DNA of 64,000 nucleotides from Sipunculus nudus (taxonomy: Eukaryota > Annelida > Sipuncula > Golfingiida > Sipunculidae), in assembly GCA_026874595.1 (NCBI GenBank), contig CM049307.1, positions 73,196,643 through 73,260,642 of the forward strand, read 5' to 3'. Below the pieces are notes generated by a model. It made no database searches. It was not told the DNA's origin and saw only the letters and a list, made by a program, of their open reading frames with translations. A program made the translations under genes and the position numbers. Positions 11,521 to 24,599 of this stretch are shown one piece after another. Position 1 is the stretch's first letter. The number at the start of each line of letters is the position of its first letter.

Positions 11521-14500
11521 ATGTTAAACCCTTGAGGTTCTTAAAGACCAAGGAATTACTGTTGAAGAGGGAATGCCAGAAAACACTTTTGCTCTTAAAG
11601 AGGATGCACATATTCTATGTTAATATAGACAAAGAGGCGTGAAAAACATGTCTTAGCACCTGTCCAGCTTCCACAATATGAACCGAAGAAACGAACAACG
11701 ACATCCAAACATACAGCAAAATGTGGCAGTGAGGTAAAGCTTCTAAACAGTGGATGTGTAGCTGCTTTAGGGATAGCCATGACAACCCGACTCAGTAGGC
11801 AATGATAATTGGGCTGGTAAGCCTACCTGAGTCGTGATACAAGCAATATCATTGAATGCATCTTTTCTTGCTCATGTTGGTGTTGTTAGAAAGTACACTA
11901 AATGCTAACGATTAGTCTTGACAGCGTACCTGTGGGTAAAAATATTTGCAACCCCATGAGGCCTTATAATTTGTTCTTACACCTAGATGTTAAGGCACTC
12001 TGACAGCCAGTAATATGGTCGTAATGTCAGAGGGCCGATATGTCACTACTAAGGGACAGGGCTATTTGACAGACCTACTGGGAATCTTGAAAAATAAGCC
12101 GTGTGTCACGAGACTGAAGTCTTACACAGGGCTTCATCTCCTTCATAGGAGCAACCAGATGAAGGCGATATGGCATCTAGATATCAGCTCAAAGATGGAC
12201 CAGGTGTTACATCTAACAGCGAAATAATTTGCGACAGAAATTACTCGAAAGCTTCAGACATAAAACACGTCAACCAAGATTTCAATAAACTAGACAAAGA
12301 GTACAGTGAACTGGGACACTGTTGGGTTTCCCATTCATCAGGGCGATTGTATATGCAAACACGGATGCCCGTATTCTGCAGTATAAAGTACATGCAGTGA
12401 ATTATCAAAAGATCCCCAAACTATATACACACTACACGGTGAGTGGGATTCTGCGCAGCTATATCTCAACTGAGAGAGGATCGAGACTGTAGATGTGAAG
12501 AACTGTCTTTTTCTAGACTTCCAGAAAGCTGATGTTGACTCAACGGATGAAGTGTCTTTAAGCATCCTTTTTGCATTTGCACTCAAGCTGGGAGGCAAAA
12601 GCTGCAAAGGGTACCATTTTGTGACAGAGTAAACCAGCAATGTAATTAACAGATATACATGCTGATATTCAGGCTTGAAATGCTCTACAAAATGCCAACC
12701 AGATACACCTACTGTTTGTCAAACCATGTTTTGAACTAAGTGAAGTTGACAAGCTTAGTTTTATAGGACTGGTATTACTAGGTCAAATGTTTCTTAATTG
12801 TGAACATGCATGTGTGAAGAATGTATTATTTAATACATATCTGGTATTTATGTTTGATATGGGTCTCCGATTAAGATGAATAGTATTAATAACAGGATTC
12901 CCGATAAAAAATTCTCTTTCATTTAAAGTCAGTTTTATTTGTATAAAGAGAGAATGTTTGCATGTATAAGGACGGTGGCACGCATGTTGTGTCAGGTTCT
13001 TGAATATCAGTATCAGCTTACAGTATCAGACAGGCCTATAGCATCACAAGGAACTTTTGTAGTCAGAGTATATATTAGTTGGTTGATCCCACATTTTAAT
13101 GACGCAGCTTAAACTTAGATTATGTTAAACCTACATTTTAATTTTTCCGACGGGTCCATGGTATGCATGGTATATCTTCTATATAATAAATACGGAGTTG
13201 GTTTTTTTCTAGACCCCGTTTACCTGCTTCCGTTCCGATTTGACTTTTCAAATTCGGCATACGTATCGGTGGTGTGCACTTCTAGGACAGGTTTGTTTAA
13301 TTTTGCGGGATTATGCCCAATTAAGCTGAATAATTAATAATTGTAATATTTCTCCATTAGGTGCCCCTATTTCTTTTGTGCTGCAAGGTCCTCCACGCCT
13401 GTGACGCTTTTTCAGGAGGCGCCTCGGGGATTTTCACTGACCTGTTAAGACCGTGACCAGAGCGCATGACCTGCCCGAAAGGCATTTCCGTGCAACACGC
13501 GGTCACGCGGGTCCACTTTAATCCCCATTGATCCCCCATATCCATTGTAACGCTTCTAAAGGTATTTTCTCTCTCAAAAGGAAGTAAAGGTTGTTAATCC
13601 ATTGACCACATGACTCCAATTTAAATGCGAGGGCTTTTCAGTTTGGTCAACAGTCCAATGATGTGACCACCGTTTGACAATTTTTTATGGGTTACAGGTA
13701 TGTTGATTTTTGTACATTCAAAAATATCTTTCCATGATAACCATGGTTTCAAAAGTTCGGCCAAGTCATGTGTTTTATGAATTTTGTTATTTTTTTTTTC
13801 AAAAAGAAGCCCCAAAACTTAAATATCATTCGGGTTGGGTGGGGTTTCGGGAGGGGTCCTCAGTGGGGTTAATTTATATTTGTTTATTACATTTTGCGTT
13901 AATTTGCTGAAAGACAATGGAACGAACCATGGCTGAAGTGGTTTCTTTGCTAAATGCTTTCATCGAAATATATCAATATGCTTTCTTTTTATCTGGGAGA
14001 GTTGTCAATTTCATCAGACCTGCTTATTCCATGACAATTTACAGTACTTAAACCAAAAAGTTAATACTGTTGGGATATATTTTTCTGGGCCTATCTTTTT
14101 CACATTGGCAGCTACACGTTTCGCGTACAAGAGACTTTAACGACCTATGCACGTGTATACAAATCACGCATGTGTCTGTTAACATGCCTTAGACTTTACC
14201 CTCAGCTGACTACACTGAATAAACATCGAGTTTCACGATGTCTTCTGAGCTTCAACTAATACAAAGCATCTTTCATATAATTTCACGGTAGAATGCTTCT
14301 TTATACAATCGTTATATCTTCGATATTTCCCAAGCAATGAAGGTGTTGGACCTATGTTGTTTATCGGGACTTCTCATTTAAAAATTCGCACACCCTGTAT
14401 ATGCCTCCCGTCTCTTTCCAAATTTCTGAAATAGAATAATTTTCTTTCTATGTTGATATTTTGTGGAAGGGTGTTCCTGGGGAATTCTAGCAGAAGTAAT

Positions 14501-14613
14501 CTTTATATCATATAAGTGAAACACATGACAAAAGTTCCTGCAAAAACCTTAGGATTAAAATATGCGTCGTTTAGTTCCTATCAACTCATTACAAAAATAT
14601 GCATAAGATAGAT
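11521..14613. other. Intergenic DNA, no gene recognised
   Basis: Several open frames of 60-100 codons occur (for example 12,015-12,227 plus and 12,338-12,640 minus) without recognisable motifs. A GC-richer patch at about 13,357-13,560 contrasts with the AT-rich surroundings but is not identified. Part of this stretch may belong to the Helitron that ends at 14,641. Confidence 0.4.
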
Positions 14614-14641
14614 CCGTGGATCTTCCACGGGTGCAGCTAGT
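14614..14641 (+). mobile_element. Helitron 3' terminus
   Basis: A perfect hairpin (CCGTGGA 14,614-14,620, loop TCT, TCCACGG 14,624-14,630) is followed six bases later by CTAG (14,637-14,640) and then T. A short GC-rich hairpin just upstream of a CTRR terminus inserted before T is the defining 3' end of Helitrons. The upstream TC-type 5' end was not located, so the element's length is unknown. No Rep/helicase sequence was seen, so it is likely non-autonomous. Confidence 0.75.
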
Positions 14642-15582
14642 ATATATTTGAATTTACGGTACTCGCAAGTGACATGTAATGCGTACATTTCTTCAAGTAA
14701 CCAATAATATAAATATGCAGAGAAACTGAATCCAGGATACATCATGCCAATAGGAAGAATCTGAGCAGCAAAGTTCTCCCTGAAAAGACATGTAAGACCC
14801 TAACAAACATCATGCTACTCTTGAACAAGGTCTAGGGAGTGTGCCTGACCATTGATATTTGGTATAGCAGAGACACAAGGTCTTTACCTTGACAAAACCT
14901 GAAGTTCATTAATGGGTACAAGCTCCAAATTGCCTTATTGGCAAGTATAAGTAGGTTTTGCGGCAAACACACAGCTTATAACATCAGAAATACCAGTAAC
15001 TAGACTACATAATCCAGGGTATCCTCACTGATAACGCTAACAATATCGACAAGGCCTTTGTGACCTTTCCAGGCATGGAGTCTGAGGATACCAGCATGGA
15101 TTCAGATCATGAGATTCTAGATCTGGAGGGCAAAAATTGCAGCCGTCTTGCTGAGATGTGTATGTAAACCGGTATAGATTTAAGTTGGTACGGCGATTTA
15201 TGTGTAATTTAATATGTGTGAGTTTAGATCCGTTTTAAAATGTTGCGGATGATACCTAACTGTCCCGAGCCCGGGTTAAAATATGTTTTCTTCTTGACTT
15301 CCACTACAGGGCGGTTGGTCAGTGTTATATACCTGTAATAGTAATCAGGCGAGTCCATGCAGTTGTAGACTTTCATCTCTGCTTTTCTTGAGTTCATTAA
15401 ACTTCATTTACTTGTACTTATGCTATATAAGTTTATCCCATTAACTGCAAACACAAAACTCCTCTTACTCTTTAGTAATCTACAGTAGACCTTCTTGTAT
15501 AATGTTAATGATTAAATCTGAAATTCATTTTCTATTTCAAGCTGCTAACTTTGAAATGGCGGTGTCGCAATTGAGTTGTGAC
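14642..15582. other. Intergenic DNA, no gene seen
   Basis: No repeat or coding signature identified. Confidence 0.45.
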
Positions 15583-16058
15583 TAGTCCACCAAGCGGCCA
15601 GTTGAAAAAAGTAGGAGGTACCAATATAAAAAAAATAACTTATTATATCCTTATATGAATGAATTCATCAATTTCAAGGATTATTATTCTTTTCTAAGAA
15701 TTTTATTCATCATGATTAATCTGATGCACCAAACATGATTTTCAATTAAAGAAGATTTCTGCATCTCATTAATCCTGTAGACTACATGTTGTAGAGTTCA
15801 AATATATTATGTTGAAGAGTTTTAAAAAAGTATGATTATCTTTTAAAGTGTAAAAATGCTATTATCTAACTAAATGTTGCTTATTGAGTGATATTTTAAA
15901 ACAAAAGTCAACCTAGACAGTAGTGCTTTTTTCTTCTTTGAGTCATTTACCAGTGATTTGTTCTCAAGTTTAAAGTCTTCAATGGCCTTGGTAGGCTTTT
16001 TTTCTGTCCACAATCTTACAAAGCTTGTGCTGCATGTCTTTTTTGCTGCATGCTTTTG

Positions 16059-18330
16059 TCAATCTCTCACTGGCCTCCATAATAAGGACATTGCTGGCAC
16101 CAGTCTCTTCTGCAGATCAGACTGCTGCTTCAACAAATCCTCTCTAAAATCTGCTTTCATTTTCAGTCCTCTACATTCCTGTTTGTTCTGTTCAGCTTCT
16201 TTCCCTTTCCTTTGCTGTTGAAGATCTTTCTTGTACAATTTATAGACATTCCTAAAAGCATGGAGTGTCTTAGGATGTTCTGGCACCTTACTAGGCTCTC
16301 AACACATGTTAACAATGTTCTGCACAGTTCTGGGTCCATTAATAGAATTTTCCTTTAATCCTGCTCTTGAGGTTGTCACCAGAGTTCCTTTTTCATGGAA
16401 AATCCTCTTTCAACATCAGCTTGTCCGTGGCCGAGAGTCAGGGCTGCCTAAACCAGTTTTGCAAGATAGGGTACTTTGAATGTCAAGCAAGGACAACCTG
16501 GGCAAGAACTGATTCCCAGTAAGAGTCGATCCGCTTGTAAGTAACAAATGGCTCACCAGATGAGTTTACACCTTCTTTGTCTATGAATGTATCCTTTGCA
16601 ATATTAGCAATGGTATACAACCTCCACTCATAAAGCAAACTGTCAATCTCTTTCCTTGACACCACCATGGGCAGCTTCTGTGCTACCTTCCTAATGCTTT
16701 CTTCTGAGTTGACACCTGTCCTTAGTAATGGATGAAGGCGTTGGACATGCTTCAGTAATGACGTGCTTCAGTAATGAGTTTTCAAAAAGCAGTCTCTCAA
16801 TAAGGTGTGTTGTGATGGTCAATAAGAACTTACTAGCATCCAGTCTACAGGTTTCCACATACTAATGTACCATAATAATGTGCCAAGTTTCAACTTTCCA
16901 GGCTTGAGCAAGTTTTTAGTTCCAGTGAGGTAAATTTTGGTGAAAGATGGTCCAGCTGGATCTTCCAGCAACTCTGGTTTGACAAATCTCTTCATTAATT
17001 AAGTAACAAGGTCCATGAGCTCATCATATAGAACATGTATGAGTAGACCTTCAGTCTGCATCATAGTAAGGAACTTTTTGTATATACCCCCAGCAGCTTA
17101 TAGAAACTGCAGCATTGTAAGAGTCACATGATCCTTCAAACCCTCATGTATGATTTTGTAGTAAAATTATTTGGTTCCATGAGATTGCGTTGATGGGATA
17201 AATGTTAGGAAGTATTCTTTCAGAGAATCCCACTGATCAGAAACTGTCTCCAAAACTGGAACAAGAAAAAGCCATCAGTTGCTGACATATCGAAGGAATA
17301 GTCTCTTTCAATTTCATCGCCTCCTGAATGGCCTTGAAGTCTTCCTTCCTGGCAGCAAACCTGTGGAAATATTTGAAAACTGCATCAATGAATTCCTCAG
17401 TTTTCCACTCTGAAACATTCTTAATTCCATAGCCAAAGGAATTATGAACAATGTGAAGGTTATAAGTCCCAATCCTAGCAAGATAATTCAATAATTCAAA
17501 CAATTTTTCTCAAATGTACATCCATTTGTTCCAAAAGTTTTTTGTTAACATTTGGCCCATCACTAGAAATCATTATAATGATCCCATCTCTAAGTTGCCC
17601 TCCTTCATACAGTGTAATAGTTTCTCCGTGACAATGTCAGCTGTTGCATGATATAGGTCCTGAGAAATTCTGCACACCGTGAGCAAGATAAGTGTTCTCA
17701 TTCCAATATCGGATGTGTTCATCCATTTGTTTGTTGTCTGCATCATTTGTTGATTCATCATAAGCTAGAGTGTAGTAGGCCCTGCAAGCTTTCACATCTT
17801 GTACAATTTCTTCATGACAAGATTGACACAGTCCATGTAAAATCCCATATGCAACCCACAAAGTAAACAGAGTTATGAATTAACAAAACCACTACTTTTA
17901 AATAAAGGTATTTTTTCCTGGCAACTTCTATTCTCCCCCCCCCCCCCCATCCATATCCTACATTTTTAATTCACATATTCCCCCTCCCACAATCCATATC
18001 CTACATTTTTAATTCACATATCTTCCTACTGGATATTTTTTTTAACTACTCCTACTTGTTAAGCTACATGTGACAAAAATATATAATACCTCTATCTATT
18101 AATTATGAAAATATCCAAGCAAACATAATTTACTTATATAATACAAATAATCTCACCTTTGTTCGAATAGAATGATCCTGCTATTTGGCTGTCTGAAAAC
18201 ATCTGAATTCTTCATTTAGCTTGTCACAGGATGCATGGGGTAATCCACTATGTGCCACTTTCAAAGTGCATATAATTTCAGCATTTATTACCTTGTCCTC
18301 CAGTTTCATATCCCTTTTTGAACAGCCTGG
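16059..18330 (-). pseudogene. hAT-like transposase relic with frameshifts
   Basis: Blocks in order on the minus strand: KVINAEIICTLKVAHSGLPH (near 18,280-18,220), ACRAYYTLAYDESTNDADNK with KQMDEHIRYWNE (17,790-17,690, the D-E-S-x-x catalytic region), TYNLHIVHNSFGYGIK (about 17,465-17,415), VTYKRIDSYWESVLAQV (about 16,560-16,490), then FKVPYLAKLV and GHGQADVERGFSMKKEL (about 16,480-16,380, the C-terminal dimerisation region) and a Lys/Gln-rich helical tail (KDLQQQRKGKEAEQ, about 16,230-16,190). The blocks lie in different frames with several stops. The family is the group of invertebrate hAT-like proteins with ADVERGFS instead of the usual S-x-x-E-R-x-F-S. Confidence 0.82.
17934..18033. repeat. 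C-tract and short tandem duplication
   Basis: A run of about 15 C is followed by two copies of a ~53-bp unit containing CATATCCTACATTTTTAATT. It lies inside the decayed hAT element, probably in an intron. Confidence 0.9.
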
Positions 18331-19160
18331 TTTACTTTCAAGACTCAGTCTCTTTAAACCATCACCACAACCCTGAAAACTAAACTATGTTTGGTTGCTT
18401 GAAAGAGAAGCTGCATTTTGCTTATATTTTTTGGGCTTTTGCATGAGCCAGTAACTGATCCATGGTATTTTAAGTCAACTGTCTTATGGCAAAGAAAACA
18501 AAAGGCTTAGCCACATTCATTCTCAGTGCACCAATCTTTAAGAGAGTCTATTCTCATCTTTGGAACTTGACAAGTTTTGATTAAAATGTGTTGATCTGGG
18601 CATGGTGGAAATCAGTACACTGCAGCACAAAACTACATGTACTAATACGTTACAGGACAGTCTTTCAGCTTTGGTCAAATCCACTTTATCTCAACAGATG
18701 TAATGCATCATTGTAATCATCAAGCCTGTATAAAGTTATCAAATGACTAGCCCTGTGTGTTTAAGCGTGCACACCTCTGTGTTGCAACACTTGGCTAGCC
18801 CCTTCGTGCATCAAAATGAGCCATGTGGCTTGCTGCAGGGCTGGACATGCAGTATTTAGGCTGGCTGGTAACTTGCTGGCTCGGGTGCAAATACCAAAAA
18901 AGACAACCATAACAGAGGCTCTCCTAGTATCGGAGGAAGGGCACCAGGGAGGCTATGCAACGATATGCTTGCCGTTTACTACACCATAAAAGTTCAACTT
19001 GTAATTATCTTTTGATATGAGAGATCTTCAAGAATAAAGAGGCTTAAATTCAATTTTTGTAGACTTTTTTAGAATAAAAAAGTAGGAAATAAGTTCAAAA
19101 AGTAGGACATAGTAAGACAGTTGTTGAAAAAGTAGGACCGCTGGATGGCCTGCGTGACAG

Positions 19161-20032
19161 AATGGTTTTTTTCTTTAATTGAATAAAGTTAAAGTAAGAT
19201 TTATTATGATTATTAATAATATAGGGACTTAATTTTTTTGGGGTAATTTACTGTTACGTTTAAATGTAGATTAACTATGACCCACGTAATTCTGCTGTGT
19301 CATCTACCGTTCACAGGAGGCAGTATTTGATTAATGTCACGCGTTGCATTTCTATTTCGTCTTGTACAACAAGTGATATCAGATGGCGCCGCGGTATCTC
19401 ATAATCTGTGGAACTTCTCATTTATTCCAACGCTGAGTGACAGTCGGCATAATGGCAAATAAGAGAAACTGAAATGACACAGTAGCATACATATGTGTAA
19501 ACAATATTAGCTTTATGTAAGAAGAAAACGGTATGCGTGTACCCTGGCTTGTAAAGTTCGAGACATGTCAACACGGTCTTTATGATCAGACCAGAGCGCC
19601 ACCTCATGCATGAAACTTAACGAGTGTTAGAGGCTAAAACAGTAAATCTATAAACATGCCATCGATCAATTTACTCGACCATGCGTGGACAATCTATTCG
19701 CGGATCCTCTCACCAGTGAATCAATTGACATTTGAATTGCTACGTGAGCCTGGTGCACTTTATGTTTTATATACGACTTGCGAAAGGAATTGCCTTGACC
19801 AAGATCTCATTGCAAATATTTTATATATGTTTTAAAATAGTGTTATTGCTTAAATCTCAGCCCATTCTCACAACATTTGTGTGGGTGACAGTATCTAAAA
19901 GTGCGTCTCAGAACGAAACAAAAGTACCTGGAGGTCCCATAGAAAAAGGGTGTGACTGGCATCCAGCTAATCAAATGCCAAAATGAAGAGCAAACTGTTA
20001 AGGCAGACCCAGTGATTTATTAAGAATATCCT

Positions 20033-20076
<44 letters not shown>

Positions 20077-21957
20077 AGCATAAAATGATTATGGCAAGAA
20101 AAAGACATCACGAACTTTCATTGATGGATCAGTGGATTTCATCTTTATCGGAGATGAGAGAAGAGAACGCAAAGGGAGAACAGATGTCAGCCTGGTAACG
20201 TGGGTAGTTTCTCTCCCCCAAAACACTTATACAAATTCATCTCATCAGTCGCACCAGAGACATAAGTTTGAAACAAATAAGAAGAGAAAATATCAATTGT
20301 TATAGAACAATTGCGAAGCAGAGATTCAAATAGTAGAGATGCAATTTTGAGATGCATTCAAACACAGTTCGGACTCTTTAAAGTTGTATTCAGTGTTGTA
20401 TTCACAGAACTGATGTTGACCACGACATCAACCAGATGGCTCAACATATGTAAATGCTGATTCCTTAGGTAAAAAATAATAGTGTCAAAGACTTTTTCGT
20501 AATCTAAAATATCCCATGCTACAATCATGCACTTTTTAGTTCCATGATCACCAAAATATGAACTGATTAATAAAGTTCATTTTATTCTCGAAAGATACTT
20601 TCCTTGTGCAGTGGCTGCAAGTTCATTCATTCTGTTCTAATTAAACTTGACTAGTGTTTTCAGACGCAGGATTTGCCCGGTTTCGTAAAGGGGATGTTAG
20701 CAAAGGACCCACAATGTTCCACAATGAGAGCACAAATAGAAACCTGCAAAACTATCCAATACTACCCAAACTGGTCTGAACATTCTAGAACGGCCATTCC
20801 CTCATCCGGCTTTCCACGTCCAGTGAGCTGAGCAGAAAATCGCGCTGAATAGCTTATCATGAATACATCATAGTGCTTTTCTGCTCGCTGAAATTGAGTA
20901 AATGTAAAATTATTTAATTATATTTTATTACTCATGAAACATTAATCTGTAAGTAAAAGATTCATAGATTAATTGATCTTTTCTAAAAGATGTAATGTAG
21001 TTATCTTAATTAAATCACAAATTGTATTTCCGGCTGTTTGGGTCTTCTTTTGAGTCGACAATCTTCGTCATTCCTATTAAAAAATAAAGAAAAAAAATGG
21101 CATAAATGTGTGGTGTTTCTCGCAACAAGCAGCGCTTCTGTGGAATTGGTAGTTGCGGCAAATCTGGAGTACTTTTTATGAGATCAAGGGATAGGAATTC
21201 AGAAACATTTTTTTCGAAATATCTGTAATGAGTTTAGACTGGGTTGCGTATATTTGGAGAACATTTTGATGGGCCAGATGAGGTTCCGCTATTAAGGCTA
21301 AAACGTGAAAGGCATTTTAAAATGTTTGTCCTGGAATGTAGTTTGTTATGAGTTCTGTAGAATGTGTGCTCGCAGAAAACAAGTAGAAACAGCAAAGTTA
21401 TTTGTCGTGATGGCCATAACGGGACAGATGTAACCTATGTTACATTATTTGTGAAAGATCTTCATATTTTAAAAAATCCATGAAATTCCACACAAGCATT
21501 TTACTTATCACAAAGTTATCTTGGCAAGTTATCAAGAACATTTCTGCAAAACATCTTGTAACTAACAAACGATATTTTTATAATTTTGCATGCTGATAAA
21601 GATATCATGGATGGACACCATCATTAATTATCATATATATCTGATTCGTAGCCAACCATTTATGTGAAGCTCAAACAAGTGCAAGTCCCCTGGGTGTGTG
21701 CAAGTGTTATCTATCGTGTACAGAGCAAGATCAGATTGCATGTGAAATCTTAGTGTTATTATAAAAAACAGTTTTTATTTCAATTACCAATTGGTGTTTA
21801 CTTGAGATTGGTGTTTTACTGATATTACATTTCCTTTGGTGGTTCAACTGTACAACAGTCTGTCCTGGTTAAAATCTCGGTGTTCCGATTGATAAAAGAG
21901 TTCAGTTTTCAGCCACATACCTCCCCTGTCTGTTAGACTGCTTATTGTCAACTCAGG
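19161..21957. other. Intergenic DNA with a (GA)n tract
   Basis: No gene recognised. The only clear feature is the GA microsatellite at 20,036-20,074. Confidence 0.45.
20036..20074. repeat. (GA)n microsatellite
   Basis: About 19 uninterrupted GA units. Confidence 0.98.
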
Positions 21958-22271
21958 AACATGGTGAGGAACAGGGAGCATATTTCTGAAGAAGCACCAC
22001 AATCGCTGGTCCATGCTTTTATTACTTCCAGGATCGAATACAGCAATAGTCATTCTTTGTGGAATTACACATCTCTCTCTTGCTGAATTCCAATATGTAT
22101 AATTTTGTGCTTGCTGCTCGTCTGGTGAACGCGTCAAGATACATGGTTATGTCATCCCTATTCTTGCTTGCTTACACTTGCTGCCTGTAGCTCAGCGTAT
22201 TAAGTTTCAACTTCTTTTGATTATATTGAAAACTATACACGCAATGCCTCCTGGATACCTTAGTGACGTCA
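21958..22271 (+). pseudogene. CR1/L2-type LINE, C-terminal RT region, part 1
   Basis: Plus-strand reading gives ISEEAPQSLVHAFITSRIEY, then NFVLAARLVNASRY, then IPILACLHLLPVAQRIKFQL and IHAMPPGYLSDVIF. These are the characteristic post-catalytic blocks of CR1/L2-group LINE proteins (LVHAFVTSRLDY, LHWLPV, RI.FKLLL, P.YLSDL). Small frame changes are present. The reading stops at 22,272, where the tandem LINE-tail array begins, and its continuation reappears at 23,881. Confidence 0.75.
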
Positions 22272-23600
22272 TTTTTAGCTCAGTGAGCTATAGCGATCAC
22301 TCTTTGCCCGTCGACCGTCTGTCCGTTAACTGGGCACAAATCGTAACCACTGGACCTGGAATCTTCCTACTTTACATCCAGAGAATTCCATGAATTCCAT
22401 CACTTAGGAAACCTGGAATTAGGTCTCTGTTTCCCATGTTCTTCAAGCTATGGGGCTCCGAAGTACCCCCCCGAATAATAAAAAATTGTTACAAAAGCTC
22501 CTGTATCTGAAAAACTAATGCATTGATCATAATGATTCTTTGCATAAATTGATCATGGAGTGTTTTATCAGTTCTTGCAGACTGGTGGCGCCACCTGTAT
22601 TTTTTTAACGATTTTTTCTCTATTTTGAGAGCCTAAAAAAAGCCGTCATCTGTTAACAGGGCACAAATCGTAACCACTGGAACTGAAATCTTCTCACATT
22701 ACATCCAGAGAGGTCCATGAAAAGTCTCCTTGGAAACCAGGAATAAGGTCTCTGTTACCCATATTCTTCAAGCTATGGGGCTCCGAAGTACCCCATTAGA
22801 ATAACTAAAAATTTGATACAAAAGCTCTTGGATCTGAACAACTAGTGCATTGATCGGCATTATTCTTTGCATGCATATGCAACATGGAGTGTTTCATCAA
22901 TTTTTGCAGACTGGTGGCACCACCTGGATTAAAAAAAAAAATTTGCATTTTTATCTTCATTTTTGAGACCTTCAAAGATGTGGTTGTCTGTTAACAGGGC
23001 ACAAATCATAACCTATGGACCCTGGAATCTTCTCTCTTTACATCCAAAGAGGTCCGTGGAAAATCTTCATGGAAACCTGATATTAGGTCTCTGTTACCCA
23101 TATTCTTCAAGCTATGGGGCTTAGAAGTACCTTCCAAAATAACTAAAATTTGATACAAAAACTCCAGTATCTGAACAACAAATGCATCGATCCTCCTGAT
23201 TCTTTGCATGCATATTCACCATGGCATGTTTCATCAGTCCTTGCAGACTGATGGCGCAACTTTGATTTTTTTTTTTTACCTTTAACTTTTTTTCTCTATT
23301 TTTGACACCTTTAAAGATACAGTCGTCGGTTTACAGGGCACAAATTGTAACAATTGGTCCTAGAATCTTCAAACTTGACATCCAGGGAAGTCTGTGAAAA
23401 ATATCCTTGGAAACTTGGATTTAGGTCTCTGTTACCGATATTTTCTGGGCTATGGGGCTTATAAGCACCCCTCAGATTAATTGAAAATTTGATACCAAAG
23501 TGGGGCACAAATCATAACCATTGGCCCAGAATCTATTAACTTGACATCCTGAGAGTTCCTCAAGTTTTTCCCAAGAAACCTGAAATTCGGTCACTGTGTC
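22272..23600 (-). repeat. Tandem array of LINE-tail units
   Basis: The phrase GGGCACAAAT recurs at about 22,333, 22,660, 22,998, 23,337 and 23,504, giving spacings of about 327, 338, 339 and 167 bases. Each full unit also carries a GTTACCCATATTCTTCAAGC-like box, ATGCATTGATC, CATGGAGTGTTTCATCA and GCAGACTGGTGGCGCCACCT. Read on the minus strand, a unit starts with peptide similarity to the C-terminus of the LINE at 28,080-29,770 and finishes in its 3' tail; the array ends at TAGCTCAGTGAGCTATAGCG (22,277). The copies have diverged by point changes. Confidence 0.85.
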
Positions 23601-23880
23601 CTATATTCTCAGCGTTTTTGGATATGTTTGAGCACTCCAAATATAACGCAAAATACACACAAATTGCCAGATTCCTCAGGAAAGGTTGGTTATATTGTCA
23701 TCAAATTTGTTGTGCTTATGGGTCTTGATGAACTTAAGCTAGTATGCACGAACAATGATGCCACCTACCTTTATTTTAATTATTTGTCTTGCAAGGACAT
23801 ATTGTCAACATGTCAGTCGGCTGAGCGTCATGACCCATTGGTCACTTGTTCAATACCAGCCTGCCCGCGCGTTACGCTCG
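23601..23880. other. Short unassigned segment
   Basis: Lies between the tandem array and the second LINE part. It contains a weak tRNA-like stretch (TCAGTCGGCTGAGC, then TTGTTCAATACC at about 23,815-23,860), too degenerate to call. Confidence 0.3.
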
Positions 23881-24212
23881 GATGACGCCTTCTAACTCGG
23901 GGTGCCTTTAAATCGAATGGTAACAAGTGGCGACCGAGTCTCTGCATAGCTGTGCTAAAATTATTGAACAATATTCCTAAAGATCTCAGAAACTGTTCAA
24001 ATTATCCTTTACAGAAAGAAAAATGACTACCCACAATGACTTTTTAGATCCTTATTTTAGCTCTTTAGTAAAATTCATATCTTGTGTAGATCTGTGAAGG
24101 TAATCTTACATGTCTTTATTATGCATCTTGTAATATGTTATGTTCTGTAATGCGCATTTAAGCAGTATCACACTGTAAAGTGTGCAATATAAATGTACAT
24201 TAATAATAATAA
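23881..24212 (+). pseudogene. CR1/L2-type LINE, part 2 and 3' end
   Basis: The plus strand encodes SLCIAVLKLLNNIPKDLRNC (23,938-23,997), matching the final conserved block of CR1/L2-group proteins (A-x-P-x-L-W-N-x-L-P-x-x-L-R). It then runs into an AT-rich 3' region ending in GTGCAATATAAATGTACATT and a short (AAT)n tail, the usual L2/CR1 3' microsatellite end. It continues the sequence interrupted at 22,271. Confidence 0.75.
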
Positions 24213-24599
24213 TCTTCAAACTTTAATGTGATGAAAAAGATATAGATTCGATGTTATATTGCGTTTGGAGTCTGATGATGTGGTATATGTGATAATTTAG
24301 ATTAGGGCAAAGCCTTTGACACGGTTAATCTTGATAATCGAAGGGAATTGAAGAAGTCCGGTTAGTTTTCTTTGTAAGTTCACTGCTCCATTGCTCCTGA
24401 AGATGTTTCAATCAAAATGTTCATCAGTGTAGATACCCAGACACAGCAATTTAAAAGTTTTTCCATTTTTTTAATTTCTGGGCAAGTAATTAGCCCTTAA
24501 CGAACAGATCCCTACTCAGCTCAGGTTAAAGTTTCAGGTTAACTCAACCACTCACTCTTTCATTTTTATATTTCATATGTGTTGTATATGGGTTAGGAA
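24213..24599. other. Intergenic DNA, no gene seen
   Basis: Nothing recognised. Confidence 0.45.

Larger units (their letters stand above)
15583..19160 (-). mobile_element. Second hAT-superfamily element, decayed, ends uncertain
   Basis: It encloses the minus-strand transposase relic. The right edge has three AAAAAGTAGGA repeats (about 19,077, 19,098, 19,129) followed by ACCGCTGGATGG. The left edge has one AAAAAGTAGGA (about 15,606) next to CCACCAAGCGGCC, a loose match to the reverse complement of the right edge. The terminal repeats are therefore only suggestive and no target duplication was identified. Confidence 0.5.

Noticed and set aside
12015-12640. Overlapping ORFs at 12.0-12.6 kb as a gene
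   Set aside because: Several competing frames on both strands, no recognisable motif, no splice structure.
23815-23865. tRNA-like segment
   Set aside because: A- and B-box similarity is weak and no acceptor stem or clover-leaf could be drawn.
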